Below are positions 1 through 7,559 of a stretch of DNA of 64,000 bases, piece by piece. Position numbers and translations under genes: made by a program. The notes beneath the pieces were generated by a model. That model was not told the DNA's origin and did no database searches. It saw only the letters and a program-made list of their open reading frames with translations. This stretch comes from Streptomyces sp. NBC_01233 (GTDB taxonomy: Bacteria; Actinomycetota; Actinomycetes; Streptomycetales; Streptomycetaceae). The stretch lies in contig NZ_CP108514.1 of the NCBI RefSeq assembly GCF_035989305.1, positions 8,536,501 to 8,600,500 of the forward strand, read 5' to 3'. Position 1 is the first letter of the stretch. Each line of letters begins with the position of its first letter.

Positions 1-1
1 C

Positions 2-889
2 CCGACGCCGACCCCCGCCTCCACCGGTGGGGCCGGATCCGTCCCCGCCCTCAGCGGGCTGCCCTACGTGCCCAGCCCGCGGGACCTGCCGACCGGCGAC
101 GCCCGGCAGCTGACCCGGGTGTTCTTCGAACGGCTGCGGAGCCTCGAAGAGGGGACCCACGCGTACCAGTACGTGCGCAACACGCTGATCGAGATGAACA
201 TCTCACTGGTGCACTTCGCCGCCCGCCCCTTCCGGGACCGCCCCGGCGGCCCCGAGAACGAGGACGTCGTACAGGTCGGCATCATCGGCCTGATCAAGGC
301 CATCGACCGCTACGACCCCGAGCGCAACACGCAGTTCACCACGCTCGCAATGCCGTACATCACCGGAGAGATCAAGCGCCACTTCCGGGACACCACGTGG
401 TCCGTGCGGGTGCCGCGCCGGCTGCAGGAACTGCGCGTGGAGCTGGCGAAGGCCACGGAGGCGCTGACCTCCGTGTCGGAGCACACGCCCACCCCGGCGG
501 AGCTCGCCGCGCACCTGGGCCTGACCGAGGACGAGGTCCGCCAGGGCATGGTCGCGGCCAACGGCTACTCCACCCAGTCCCTCGACGCGCCCCAGCAGCC
601 CACCGCCGGCAGCGCGCAGGCGCCCGCGGGCGCACTGGCCGCGCGCAGCCTCGCCGAGACCCTGGGCGATACCGACCCCGCACTGGAGGCGGTCGAGGAC
701 CGGCACGCCCTGGCGCCCCTCCTCGCCGACCTCGACGAACGCTCCACCCGCATCCTGCAGTTGCGCTTCGGCCAGGAGCTGACGCAGGCGGAGATCGGCG
801 CGGAGCTCGGCCTCTCCCAGATGCAGGTCTCCCGGCTGCTCTCCCGCACGCTGGGCACCCTGCGCGCGGAGCTGCTGCACGACGACTGA
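2..889 (+). CDS. SigB/SigF-family RNA polymerase sigma factor (5' incomplete)
   Basis: This is an alternative sigma factor that would direct RNA polymerase to stress or developmental promoters. A region 2 block (EDVVQVGIIGLIKAIDRYD, then the PYITGEIKRHFRD stretch) is followed by a region 3 block and a C-terminal region 4 helix-turn-helix (LTQAEIGAELGLSQMQVSRL). This is the order and spacing of the SigB/SigF/SigG group rather than ECF factors. An in-frame GTG lies at 68, but the reading frame is open to the window edge and residues before the GTG (LSGLPYVPSPRDLP) look like family sequence, so the true start is probably upstream of base 1. No anti-sigma gene is visible; it could lie upstream. 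Confidence 0.9.
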   Translation, partial: PTPTPASTGGAGSVPALSGLPYVPSPRDLPTGDARQLTRVFFERLRSLEEGTHAYQYVRNTLIEMNISLVHFAARPFRDRPGGPENEDVVQVGIIGLIKAIDRYDPERNTQFTTLAMPYITGEIKRHFRDTTWSVRVPRRLQELRVELAKATEALTSVSEHTPTPAELAAHLGLTEDEVRQGMVAANGYSTQSLDAPQQPTAGSAQAPAGALAARSLAETLGDTDPALEAVEDRHALAPLLADLDERSTRILQLRFGQELTQAEIGAELGLSQMQVSRLLSRTLGTLRAELLHDD

Positions 890-923
890 GTCCGGCGGGG
901 TGCCATGGCGCCGGGCCGTCCGG

Positions 924-2150
924 TCACCAGGTGACGTACAGGTCCTGCGGCGAGCGGTGGATCAGGGTGGCGCGCATCCGCGGTCGCGGACGGTCCTCGT
1001 CGAGCCGCAGTTCCGGCAGGCGGCGCGTGAACAGTTCGAGCGTGAGGCGCAGTTGCTCGCGCGCCAGCCGGGAACCGGGGCAGCCGTGCGGCCCGTGCCC
1101 GAAGGCGAGGTGGTGCCGGTTCCCGGGCCGGGTGATGTCGAACTCGTCGGCCCGCTCGTACCGCTCCGCGTCCCGGTTGGCCGCACCGAACGCCACCAGC
1201 ACGGTGGCCCCCGCCGGCAGCTTCGTCCCGGCGAGGGTCACCGGCCCGGTGGTGGTCCGCCGGAAGGCCTGGATGGCGGTGTCGTGGCGGGCGGCCTCCT
1301 CCACCGCCGCCGGGACGAGTGACGGATCGGCGCGGAGCATCCGCCACTGCCGCCGGTCACCGAGCAAGTGCAGCAGCGCGGTGCCGATGAGGGCGCTGGT
1401 GGTGAGGAATCCGGCGATCAGCAGGTTCTGCAGGCTCGTCACCAGTTCGTGGCGCTGTTCGAGGGTGAGCTCGCCGTCACCGGGGGCGAGCGCGGCCACC
1501 ATGGCCGAGCACATGTCGTCCCGCGGCCGTGCGCGCCGGTCGCGGACGTACCCGTCCAGCAGGTGCTGGAGCGCCACCACGTCCTCGGCGGCAGCCACCT
1601 GCTCCTCCGGCGGCAGCGGCCGGAACAGCAGTTCCTCGGCCCGGTAGCCACCGTGCACGGCCGCGGGCACGTCGGCCGGGTCCAGCCCGATCAGCCGCCC
1701 GACCACCATCCAGGGCAGCCGCCGCGCGTACGCCTCCACCAGCTCCGCCGACCCGTCCGCCGCGAAGCCGTCCACCAGCTCCTGCGCACGGGCGCGCGCG
1801 TACGGCACCAGCGCCGCCACCCGGCCGGTGGACAGCCCCCGGTTCAGCGGGGCGCGGTGCCTGCGGTGGGCCGCTCCGTCCGAGGACACGACGGTCGGCC
1901 GGGGGCCGAACCCGCGGGGCAGGACGCCGAGCGCCGCCTGCGACAGTGCGACGTCCGGCAGCAGGGAGTTGGCCGAGGAGAAGTCCTCCGCGCGCAGCAG
2001 CACTTCCCGTACGTCCCGGTCGCGCGCCACCAGCCACGCGTCGAACTCGGGCACGTACGTCAGCCCTTCGGCCCGGCGGGCGCGGTCGTAGAGCGGATAC
2101 GGGTCGCGGTACAGCTCGTCACGCCGCGCCTGCTCGTCGTACGACGTCAC
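924..2150 (-). CDS. Cytochrome P450
   Basis: A heme-thiolate monooxygenase of 408 residues, the normal size for a bacterial class I P450. The heme-binding loop FGHGPHGCPG is at residues 350-359 with Cys357 as ligand. The K-helix ExxR is E285-A-A-R288. The I-helix oxygen-activation motif reads AGFLTT (246-251) where the family normally has AGxE/DTT, so the conserved acid is a leucine. No ferredoxin or reductase gene is adjacent, so redox partners must come from elsewhere. The gene ends 35 bp from the sigma factor stop on the opposite strand. Substrate cannot be inferred from the sequence. Confidence 0.93.
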   Translation of the reverse strand: MTSYDEQARRDELYRDPYPLYDRARRAEGLTYVPEFDAWLVARDRDVREVLLRAEDFSSANSLLPDVALSQAALGVLPRGFGPRPTVVSSDGAAHRRHRAPLNRGLSTGRVAALVPYARARAQELVDGFAADGSAELVEAYARRLPWMVVGRLIGLDPADVPAAVHGGYRAEELLFRPLPPEEQVAAAEDVVALQHLLDGYVRDRRARPRDDMCSAMVAALAPGDGELTLEQRHELVTSLQNLLIAGFLTTSALIGTALLHLLGDRRQWRMLRADPSLVPAAVEEAARHDTAIQAFRRTTTGPVTLAGTKLPAGATVLVAFGAANRDAERYERADEFDITRPGNRHHLAFGHGPHGCPGSRLAREQLRLTLELFTRRLPELRLDEDRPRPRMRATLIHRSPQDLYVTW

Positions 2151-2180
2151 GGGGACCTCCGGATCACGGTCGGGGCCGGT

Positions 2181-2208
2181 CGGAGGTCACCGCCGCGGGC
2201 GACCTCCG
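2181..2208 (-). terminator. Hairpin between the EamA operon and the P450 gene
   Basis: CGGAGGTC at 2181-2188 pairs perfectly with GACCTCCG at 2201-2208 across a 12-base loop. It lies downstream of the broken panE-like gene and 31 bp upstream of the P450 start. There is no T-run, so it may be a factor-dependent terminator or a P450 operator rather than a classical terminator. Confidence 0.35.
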
Positions 2209-2271
2209 GTGCGCCGGGTCATCCTGTCCGAACCCCGCCCCGGCCGGTAGGGCGCCCTTCCCCCCCCCCCG

Positions 2272-2495
2272 TCAGGAGCCTCCCGCGGCGAGGCGGTGCT
2301 CGTGGACGCGCAGGTGGAGGGTGGCGAGGTCCAGCAGCGGAGTGGCCACCCCCAACGCGCGGGCGCGGACGGTGAGGTCGGTCAGCACGTGGTCGGCCTC
2401 CGTGGGCGCTCCGGCCACGAGTCCTGGCCCGCCGCGGCGAGCCGGGCGCCGAAGAAGCCGCCGACGGCGCCCGCGCCGACCGTGAGGATCCTCAT
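2272..2495 (-). pseudogene. Ketopantoate reductase (PanE/ApbA family) with large internal deletion
   Basis: The ATG at 2495 overlaps the EamA stop (ATGA) and opens with MRILTVGAGAVGGFFGARLA, the Rossmann nucleotide-binding start of 2-dehydropantoate 2-reductases. After about 28 residues the reading changes frame. From about 2420 down to the TGA at 2272 another frame reads as the family's C-terminus (APTEADHVLTDLTVRARALG, then VATPLLDLATLHLRVHEHR). The middle, about 200 residues in intact relatives, is missing, so the product cannot be functional. The tight coupling to the EamA gene suggests the two once formed one operon. Confidence 0.75.
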
Positions 2496-3469
2496 GCGGA
2501 GTTCCTCTCGTGGGATCCGGTCAGGTCCGGCCTGCCCGCGGGAAGCCGGCCGTCCCGGCCGGGAGTCCGCGGGGCGCGCGGTCCGTACCGGGACACCGCG
2601 ACCCCGGCGAGGCAGAGCAGCCCGCCGAGGAGGGTCAGCCATGCGGGTACCTCGCCCAGGAGGGCCCAGCTCAGCAGGACGACGATGGCCGGGACGGCGT
2701 AGGTCGTCGCGCCCAGCCTGCCGGCGGGCATGCGTGCCAGGGCGTAGGTCCAGGTGGTGAAGGCCAGGGCGGTGGGGACCACGCCCAGGTAGACCATGTT
2801 CAGGGTCGCCGACACCGGCGCGTTCGGCAGTTCCGCGGCCAGCTGCCCCGCGAAGGGCACGCAGGCCACGGTTCCCGTCAGGCAGCTGAAGCCGGTGATC
2901 TGCAGGGGTGTTCCGTAGGAGAGCGCGGGCTTCTGCGCGACGACCCCGGTCGCGTAGGCCACCGCCGCGAGCAGGCAGAGCACGACGCCGAGCACCGAGG
3001 TGGAGCCGCCCTCGCCGGAGGACATGGACAGACCCACGACCACCGCTCCGGCGAAGGAGACGCCCATGCCCGCCAGCAGCCGCGGCGGCAGCGCCTCGCC
3101 GAGGAGGCGGGCCGCGAGGAGGGCCATGAGGATGGGCCCGGTGTTCACGAGCAGGGAGGCCGTCCCCGCGTCGACCAGACGCTCACCCCAGTTCAGTGCG
3201 ACCGTGTAGCCGCCGAACCACACCAGACCGGACAGCAGGATCCCGCGCCAGGCCCCGCGGGGCGGCAGCCCCTGGCGGCGGACCAGGAGCAGGACGCCCA
3301 GCACGAGCGAGGCGGCGAGCAGCCTGCCGAGGGCCAGGGCCCCGGGGGAGTAGGCGGCGCCCGCACTGCGGATGGAGACGAAGGCGGAGGCCCAGGCGAA
3401 CGCCGTGAAGGAGACGGCGCCGATCGTGAGCACGTGGGGAGGAGGGATGCGACCCGTGCGGAACGTCAT
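2492..3469 (-). CDS. EamA/DMT-superfamily membrane transporter
   Basis: A 325-residue drug/metabolite transporter with about ten hydrophobic segments in two repeated EamA halves; the first carries the RLLAASLVLGVLLLVRR stretch and the second ends at LLGGLLCLAGVAVSRYG. Such proteins usually export small metabolites or drugs across the cytoplasmic membrane. The C-terminal 35 residues are hydrophilic and probably cytoplasmic. A perfect 10-bp inverted repeat lies 19 bp upstream of the start, and an ArsR-family regulator gene is immediately upstream on the same strand, so local repression is likely. The stop overlaps the start of the broken panE-like gene. Confidence 0.88.
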   Translation of the reverse strand: MTFRTGRIPPPHVLTIGAVSFTAFAWASAFVSIRSAGAAYSPGALALGRLLAASLVLGVLLLVRRQGLPPRGAWRGILLSGLVWFGGYTVALNWGERLVDAGTASLLVNTGPILMALLAARLLGEALPPRLLAGMGVSFAGAVVVGLSMSSGEGGSTSVLGVVLCLLAAVAYATGVVAQKPALSYGTPLQITGFSCLTGTVACVPFAGQLAAELPNAPVSATLNMVYLGVVPTALAFTTWTYALARMPAGRLGATTYAVPAIVVLLSWALLGEVPAWLTLLGGLLCLAGVAVSRYGPRAPRTPGRDGRLPAGRPDLTGSHERNSA

Positions 3470-3487
3470 GGATCCACCCTACGACCG

Positions 3488-3515
3488 CAACATTTCGCTG
3501 TCGACCGAAATGTTG
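3488..3515. promoter_or_regulatory. Candidate ArsR operator in front of the EamA gene
   Basis: CAACATTTCG (3488-3497) and CGAAATGTTG (3506-3515) are perfect reverse complements separated by 8 bp. The site is AT-rich against a GC-rich background, starts 19 bp upstream of the EamA ATG and lies between that gene and the 3' end of the ArsR gene. Placement and symmetry fit the binding site of the adjacent winged-helix dimer. Confidence 0.7.
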
Positions 3516-3554
3516 ATTCCGGATCTCCGTGGAGGTGCGCGGCGCCGTCAGGGC

Positions 3555-4295
3555 TCAGATCCACGCCTGCGGCGTGATCCCCAGCAGGTCGCCGAAGGCC
3601 TGCTCCCCGGCCCGGGTCACGTCCAGGGCCCGCCCGCCGCCCGGCGGGCGAACCACCCACTCCTCGCGCAACGCGTGCGCGCACAGCCGCGACCCGGTGA
3701 CGCCGCCCAGGTGGCGGCGCCGCTCGGTCCAGTCGAGGCAGGAACTCGCCAGCGGCCGGCGCCCTTCGTGGGCGAGGTCGATGCCGGCCCCGGCGCACCA
3801 GGCTCGGCCGTCATCGGTCAGCTCGAAGACGCCCTCCGTGCGCAGCAGTCCGCGCCGCTCCATCGCGTCGGTCACTGCCATCCCCAGCCGTCCGGCGAAG
3901 TGGTCGTAGCAGGTCCGGGCGCGCGCCAGCGGGTCCGGTGCGGCGACCACGGGGACCGCGTGCGCCGCGTCCCGGTCGGGAATCGCGTAGGAGGCGAGCT
4001 CGTCCACGAGGCGGGCGGTCGCGGCGTCCGCGATGCGCACGTAGCTGTGGCGGCCCTGCCGTTCGGTCACGCAGATGCCCGCGTCGAGCAGCCGGGACAG
4101 GTGGCCGCTCACGGTGGACGGCGCCACCGCGGTGATCCGGGCCAGCTCGCCCGCGGTCCAGGCGCGCCCCTCCAGCAGTGTCATGCAGATGGCGGCCCGG
4201 GTTTCGTCGGCCAGGGCCGCGGCGAAGGCGGCGAGGCGGGCCGCGGGCGCCGGCTGGTCCGCCGGCGCCGGCGTCCCGGCGTGCGAGGTGTCCAT
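3555..4295 (-). CDS. ArsR-family winged-helix transcriptional regulator
   Basis: A helix-turn-helix regulator of about 246 residues when started at the ATG at 4295; another ATG at 4313 would add six residues. The N-terminal third contains an ArsR-type winged helix (ADETRAAICMTLLEGRAWTA, then APSTVSGHLSRLLDAGICVT). The remaining two thirds are a longer C-terminal extension of the kind found in ArsR-like regulators that pair with transporters; I see no obvious CxC metal site. It precedes the EamA transporter with a palindrome in the gap, so it probably represses that gene. Whether it senses a metal or an organic ligand is unknown. Confidence 0.85.
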   Translation of the reverse strand: MDTSHAGTPAPADQPAPAARLAAFAAALADETRAAICMTLLEGRAWTAGELARITAVAPSTVSGHLSRLLDAGICVTERQGRHSYVRIADAATARLVDELASYAIPDRDAAHAVPVVAAPDPLARARTCYDHFAGRLGMAVTDAMERRGLLRTEGVFELTDDGRAWCAGAGIDLAHEGRRPLASSCLDWTERRRHLGGVTGSRLCAHALREEWVVRPPGGGRALDVTRAGEQAFGDLLGITPQAWI

Positions 4296-4432
4296 GCATC
4301 CAGAATGCCCCATGATTTCGGCAAACAACGAACGGTCCACCCGCGATCGGGTCCTCTGTCGTGACGGTCGTTCCCGGGCCACACTGGTGACCTCGGGGCA
4401 GGAAGCCCCGACACGAGGAGGGTGGTGGGGAG

Positions 4433-5266
4433 TTGTCGGGTGAGTCTGCGGAGCAGCCCGCTCCGGTCGTGCGCCCCGCAGTGTGGGAGACGTACGGACC
4501 GGCCGATCTCAGCGCCGTGCCGGTCTTCGCCGGCGGCTTCATCAACTTCGGCTTCTGGCAGGCCGTCGATCTCGAAGGGCCGCTGTCGCAGGGCGACCGG
4601 ATCCGGAGCGAGCAGGACCTCTACCGGCACGTACTCGACGCGGCCGCCCCCGAGGCCCGTCGGGCCGTGGAGATCGGCTGTGGCCTCGGCCTCGGGTGCG
4701 CCCTCGCCCTCGAGGAGTACGGGCCCTCGGTGATGACGGGCGTGGACATCCATCCCCAGCAGCTCCAGCGGGCCCGCGAGGCGAACTCCGCACACCTCGA
4801 AGCGCAGCCGCACCGGCTGCGCTTCGTACTCGGGGCGGCGGAGAGCCTGCCGCTCGGCGACGCGGAGTACGACTGCCTGTTCAGCGTCGAGGCGGCGCAG
4901 CACTTCCCGGACCTGCCCGCGTTCGCCCGGGAGGCGGCGCGCGTCCTGCGCCCCGGCGGGCGGGTGGCGGTCGCCAGCTTCTTCACGGTCGACGGCGCGC
5001 CCTCGCACGCGGAGCGGCTCGCGGGGCTCCTCGACTCGTTCGCCAGCGGCCTGGACATCGCCCGGCCCGTCTCCCGGCTCGCCGACGCCCTCGACGAGGC
5101 CGGTTTCACCGATGTCCGGGTCGCCTCGATCGGCCCGCAGGTCTGGCCCGGCTGGGACCGCTGGCTCGCCCGCCTCTGGAAGCCGGGCACCTGGCCCCGG
5201 AACTTCCTGGCCGCCTGGGAGCAGCAGATCCTGGACTACTACCTGGTGACGGCCACCCGCCCGTAG
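4433..5266 (+). CDS. Class I SAM-dependent methyltransferase
   Basis: A 277-residue methyltransferase with SAM-binding motif I AVEIGCGLGLGCALAL, an acidic ribose-binding residue in GVDIHP, and the post-motif LRPGGRVAVASFF. The start is TTG, with purine-rich GAGGAGG and GGGGAG upstream. The overall pattern resembles UbiE/erg6-like small-molecule methyltransferases. It stands alone between the divergent ArsR gene and the DM13 gene, and the substrate cannot be deduced. Confidence 0.88.
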   Translation: MSGESAEQPAPVVRPAVWETYGPADLSAVPVFAGGFINFGFWQAVDLEGPLSQGDRIRSEQDLYRHVLDAAAPEARRAVEIGCGLGLGCALALEEYGPSVMTGVDIHPQQLQRAREANSAHLEAQPHRLRFVLGAAESLPLGDAEYDCLFSVEAAQHFPDLPAFAREAARVLRPGGRVAVASFFTVDGAPSHAERLAGLLDSFASGLDIARPVSRLADALDEAGFTDVRVASIGPQVWPGWDRWLARLWKPGTWPRNFLAAWEQQILDYYLVTATRP

Positions 5267-5403
5267 TTCTCGCACGGCCCGGGGCGGCGTGCGTCAGCTC
5301 TCCAGCAGCAGGTGCCGGACGGTGAGACGGGGTGGGCGGCGGCGTAAATCGCTCGTCGTCCCCGACGGGCGGCGCTGCACAGCGGCATGACGGAGGACCG
5401 GGC

Positions 5404-5949
5404 GTGGTACGTGAGCGTGGGCGGCGGCGCAGGCCCCTGTTGATCGGCGGCGCGGCGGTGGCGGCGGCCGGGCTGGCCGTCGGCCTGTCCTGGTTCGAGC
5501 CCTGGAAGCTGTGGGCGCAGGACACGGTCGACGAGGCCGTCCCCACCGTCTCGGCCGCCCCGAACGCCAACGCGTCGGCGAGCCCGCCGGCCGCACCCCG
5601 GACGGTGGCCCAGGGCACCCTGATCAGCCACGAGCACGCCACCACCGGCACCGTCGAACTCCTCCGCCTCGCCGACGGGTCGCACGTCCTCCGCGTGGAG
5701 GACCTGGACACGAGCAACGGCCCCGACCTGAGGGTCTGGCTGACCGACGCCCCGGTCGTCGAGGGCATTGCCGGCCGGCGCGTCTTCGACGACGGCAAGC
5801 ACGTCAGCCTCGGCGCTCTCAAGGGGAACGAGGGCGACCAGAACCACGCCGTTCCGGCCGAGGCGAACCCGGCCGACTACACCAGCCTCGCCATCTGGTG
5901 CGACCGCTTCGACGTCTCCTTCGGCGCCGCCGCCCTCAAGCCGGTCTAG
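5404..5949 (+). CDS. Membrane-anchored DM13-domain protein
   Basis: The GTG at 5404 has GGAGGA 8 bp upstream and gives 181 residues. A basic N-terminus (RERGRRRRP) leads into one transmembrane segment (LLIGGAAVAAAGLAVGLSW). An Ala/Pro-rich linker follows, then a DM13 domain (HVLRVEDLDTSNGPDLRVWL ending in SLAIWCDRFDVSFGAA). DM13 domains are predicted extracytoplasmic electron-transfer or adhesion modules with a conserved Cys, present here in IWCDRF. The stop codon TAG lies within a CTAG that also carries the stop of the opposite-strand gene. Confidence 0.82.
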   Translation: MVRERGRRRRPLLIGGAAVAAAGLAVGLSWFEPWKLWAQDTVDEAVPTVSAAPNANASASPPAAPRTVAQGTLISHEHATTGTVELLRLADGSHVLRVEDLDTSNGPDLRVWLTDAPVVEGIAGRRVFDDGKHVSLGALKGNEGDQNHAVPAEANPADYTSLAIWCDRFDVSFGAAALKPV

Positions 5950-6575
5950 CCGGTGTTCGAGCCGGCGGCGAGGTGGTCGCGCTGGATCCGATGGGCCAGT
6001 GCGCGCCGCACCGAGGCCGACGCGGTGGTCGTGCCGGTGGCGGAGGCGGCGGCCTTCGGCGGGACGTCGAGGCCGCGGCTGATCCGGTCGTACGCCTTCT
6101 GGTAGCCGGCGGGCATCCCGTCCCGGTGCAGCACCAGGTCCTCTTCGACCAGGCGCCGCAACTCGTCGACGTTCCAGGGCGTGAAGCGCTTCCTTCCCCG
6201 GGCGACGGCGTCGACGTAACGGGAGCAGCGGGCGGTGTCGCCGAGGGTCTCGGAGATCTCCTCGGCGAGGCCCCACAGGCGTCCTTCGAGCCACGGTGCG
6301 TCGTGCTGGTCGAGCGAGAGCGTCATCGGCGCCGGCGGCTCGTCCGGCCGGTGCTTCGCCGCCTGCTTGGACACGGCGGGCTGGCTCATGTCGGCGAGCC
6401 GGGCGATCCGGTCCTGGGTCCAGCCCAGCCCGGCCAGCACCCGGATCATTTCCGTGCGCAGCTTCCGCATCTCCTCTCCGGCGCGGATGACCTCGTTCAT
6501 GCCGGCGAACATCCGCTCGGCCTGTTCCTCGGTCAATGCCCCGCGGTCGCTGCGCGTGTCCTCTTCCCCTGTCAT
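5946..6575 (-). CDS. Helix-turn-helix protein of unknown family (putative regulator)
   Basis: This encodes 209 residues from the ATG at 6575. A clear helix-turn-helix (GWTQDRIARLADMSQPAVSKQ) lies near residues 50-70, followed by an acidic, Trp-containing C-terminal region with no recognisable domain. It is divergent from the alpha/beta hydrolase gene, and a 28-bp near-perfect palindrome lies between them, so it probably controls that gene and itself. The same frame stays open upstream to 7625, but that stretch is antisense to the hydrolase and has no family similarity. Its stop overlaps the DM13 stop in CTAG. Confidence 0.72.
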   Translation of the reverse strand: MTGEEDTRSDRGALTEEQAERMFAGMNEVIRAGEEMRKLRTEMIRVLAGLGWTQDRIARLADMSQPAVSKQAAKHRPDEPPAPMTLSLDQHDAPWLEGRLWGLAEEISETLGDTARCSRYVDAVARGRKRFTPWNVDELRRLVEEDLVLHRDGMPAGYQKAYDRISRGLDVPPKAAASATGTTTASASVRRALAHRIQRDHLAAGSNTG

Positions 6576-6607
6576 GACTCGGTTATATACCCCCGCACCG
6601 CCCTCGT

Positions 6608-6635
6608 CATAACCCGGTTGTACAACTAGGTTATG
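6608..6635. promoter_or_regulatory. 28-bp palindromic operator between HTH gene and hydrolase
   Basis: CATAACC (6608-6614) mirrors GGTTATG (6629-6635), and the core GTTGTACAAC (6617-6626) is itself a perfect palindrome. Only 2 of 14 base pairs mismatch. A further GGTTAT half site lies at 6581-6586. The region is AT-rich and sits in the divergent promoter gap. Confidence 0.75.
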
Positions 6636-6653
6636 GCTGGCAGGATCCGGGGC

Positions 6654-7559
6654 ATGCCCACCTTCTCCGCACCTGACGGAACCCGGCTCGCCTACCGCGT
6701 GACCGGGGACGGCGAGCCGCTCCTCTGCCTGCCCGGGGGTCCCTCGGACTCCCGCTACCTCGGCGACCTCGGCGGCCTGTCCGCGCACCGTCGGCTCATC
6801 GCCTTGGACCTTCGCGGCACCGGCCGCTCCGCGGTTCCCGAAGACACCGCCTCCTACCGCTGCGACCGCCTGGTCGGCGACGTCGAGGCCCTGCGCGAAC
6901 ACCTCGGGCTCTCCCGGATCGACCTGCTGGCCCACTCGGGCGGCGCGAACCTCGCGGCGCAGTACGCGGCCCGGTACCCGGAGAAGATCCGCAGGCTCGC
7001 CCTGATCGGCCCCGGCGTCCGGGCCGTCGGCATCGCCGTCACCGCGCAGACGCGACGCGAACTCGCGCTGCTCAGGAGGGACGAGCCGTGGTTCCCGACG
7101 GCCTTCGCCGCACTGGAGGCGATCGCCGAAGGCACCGGCACCGGAAGCGACTGGCAGGCCGTCGCGCCCTTCTTCTGCGGCCGGTGGGACGCCGTGGCGC
7201 AGCAGCACCATGCGGCCGGTCAGCCGACCAACGGCGAGGCCGCCGCCCTCTTCGCGGCCGAGGGCGCCTTCGACCCGGAGGCAACCCGTGCGGCGCTCGC
7301 CGCGCTCGAGGCGCCCGTACTGCTCGTCGCCGGGGAGTTCGACCTGAACAGCCCTCCCCGGACGGTGACCCGGTTCACTGACGTGTTCCCCGACGCCACA
7401 CTCGTCGTACAGCCCGGAGCGGGCCACTACCCGTGGCTCGACGACGCCGACCGGTTCGTGGCGACCACCACGGCGTTCCTGGACCGACGAGGACCGGCCC
7501 GCCCTCACGACTCGATGGTCACCACCCGGGCCCAGTCGGGCGGCGAGTCCGGCACGTAG
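6654..7559 (+). CDS. Alpha/beta-fold hydrolase (proline iminopeptidase-like)
   Basis: A 301-residue hydrolase when started at ATG 6654, which has AGGA upstream; an ATG at 6633 would start inside the palindromic operator. The oxyanion region LPGGPSDSRY, LDLRGTGRS, nucleophile elbow LLAHSGG, acid VAGEFDLNSP and base GAGHYPW are all in order, so the Ser-Asp-His triad is complete. The elbow is AHSGG where most relatives have GxSxG. Its 3' end overlaps the convergent VWA gene by 55 bp. It is probably repressed by the divergent HTH protein; the substrate is unknown. Confidence 0.87.
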   Translation: MPTFSAPDGTRLAYRVTGDGEPLLCLPGGPSDSRYLGDLGGLSAHRRLIALDLRGTGRSAVPEDTASYRCDRLVGDVEALREHLGLSRIDLLAHSGGANLAAQYAARYPEKIRRLALIGPGVRAVGIAVTAQTRRELALLRRDEPWFPTAFAALEAIAEGTGTGSDWQAVAPFFCGRWDAVAQQHHAAGQPTNGEAAALFAAEGAFDPEATRAALAALEAPVLLVAGEFDLNSPPRTVTRFTDVFPDATLVVQPGAGHYPWLDDADRFVATTTAFLDRRGPARPHDSMVTTRAQSGGESGT

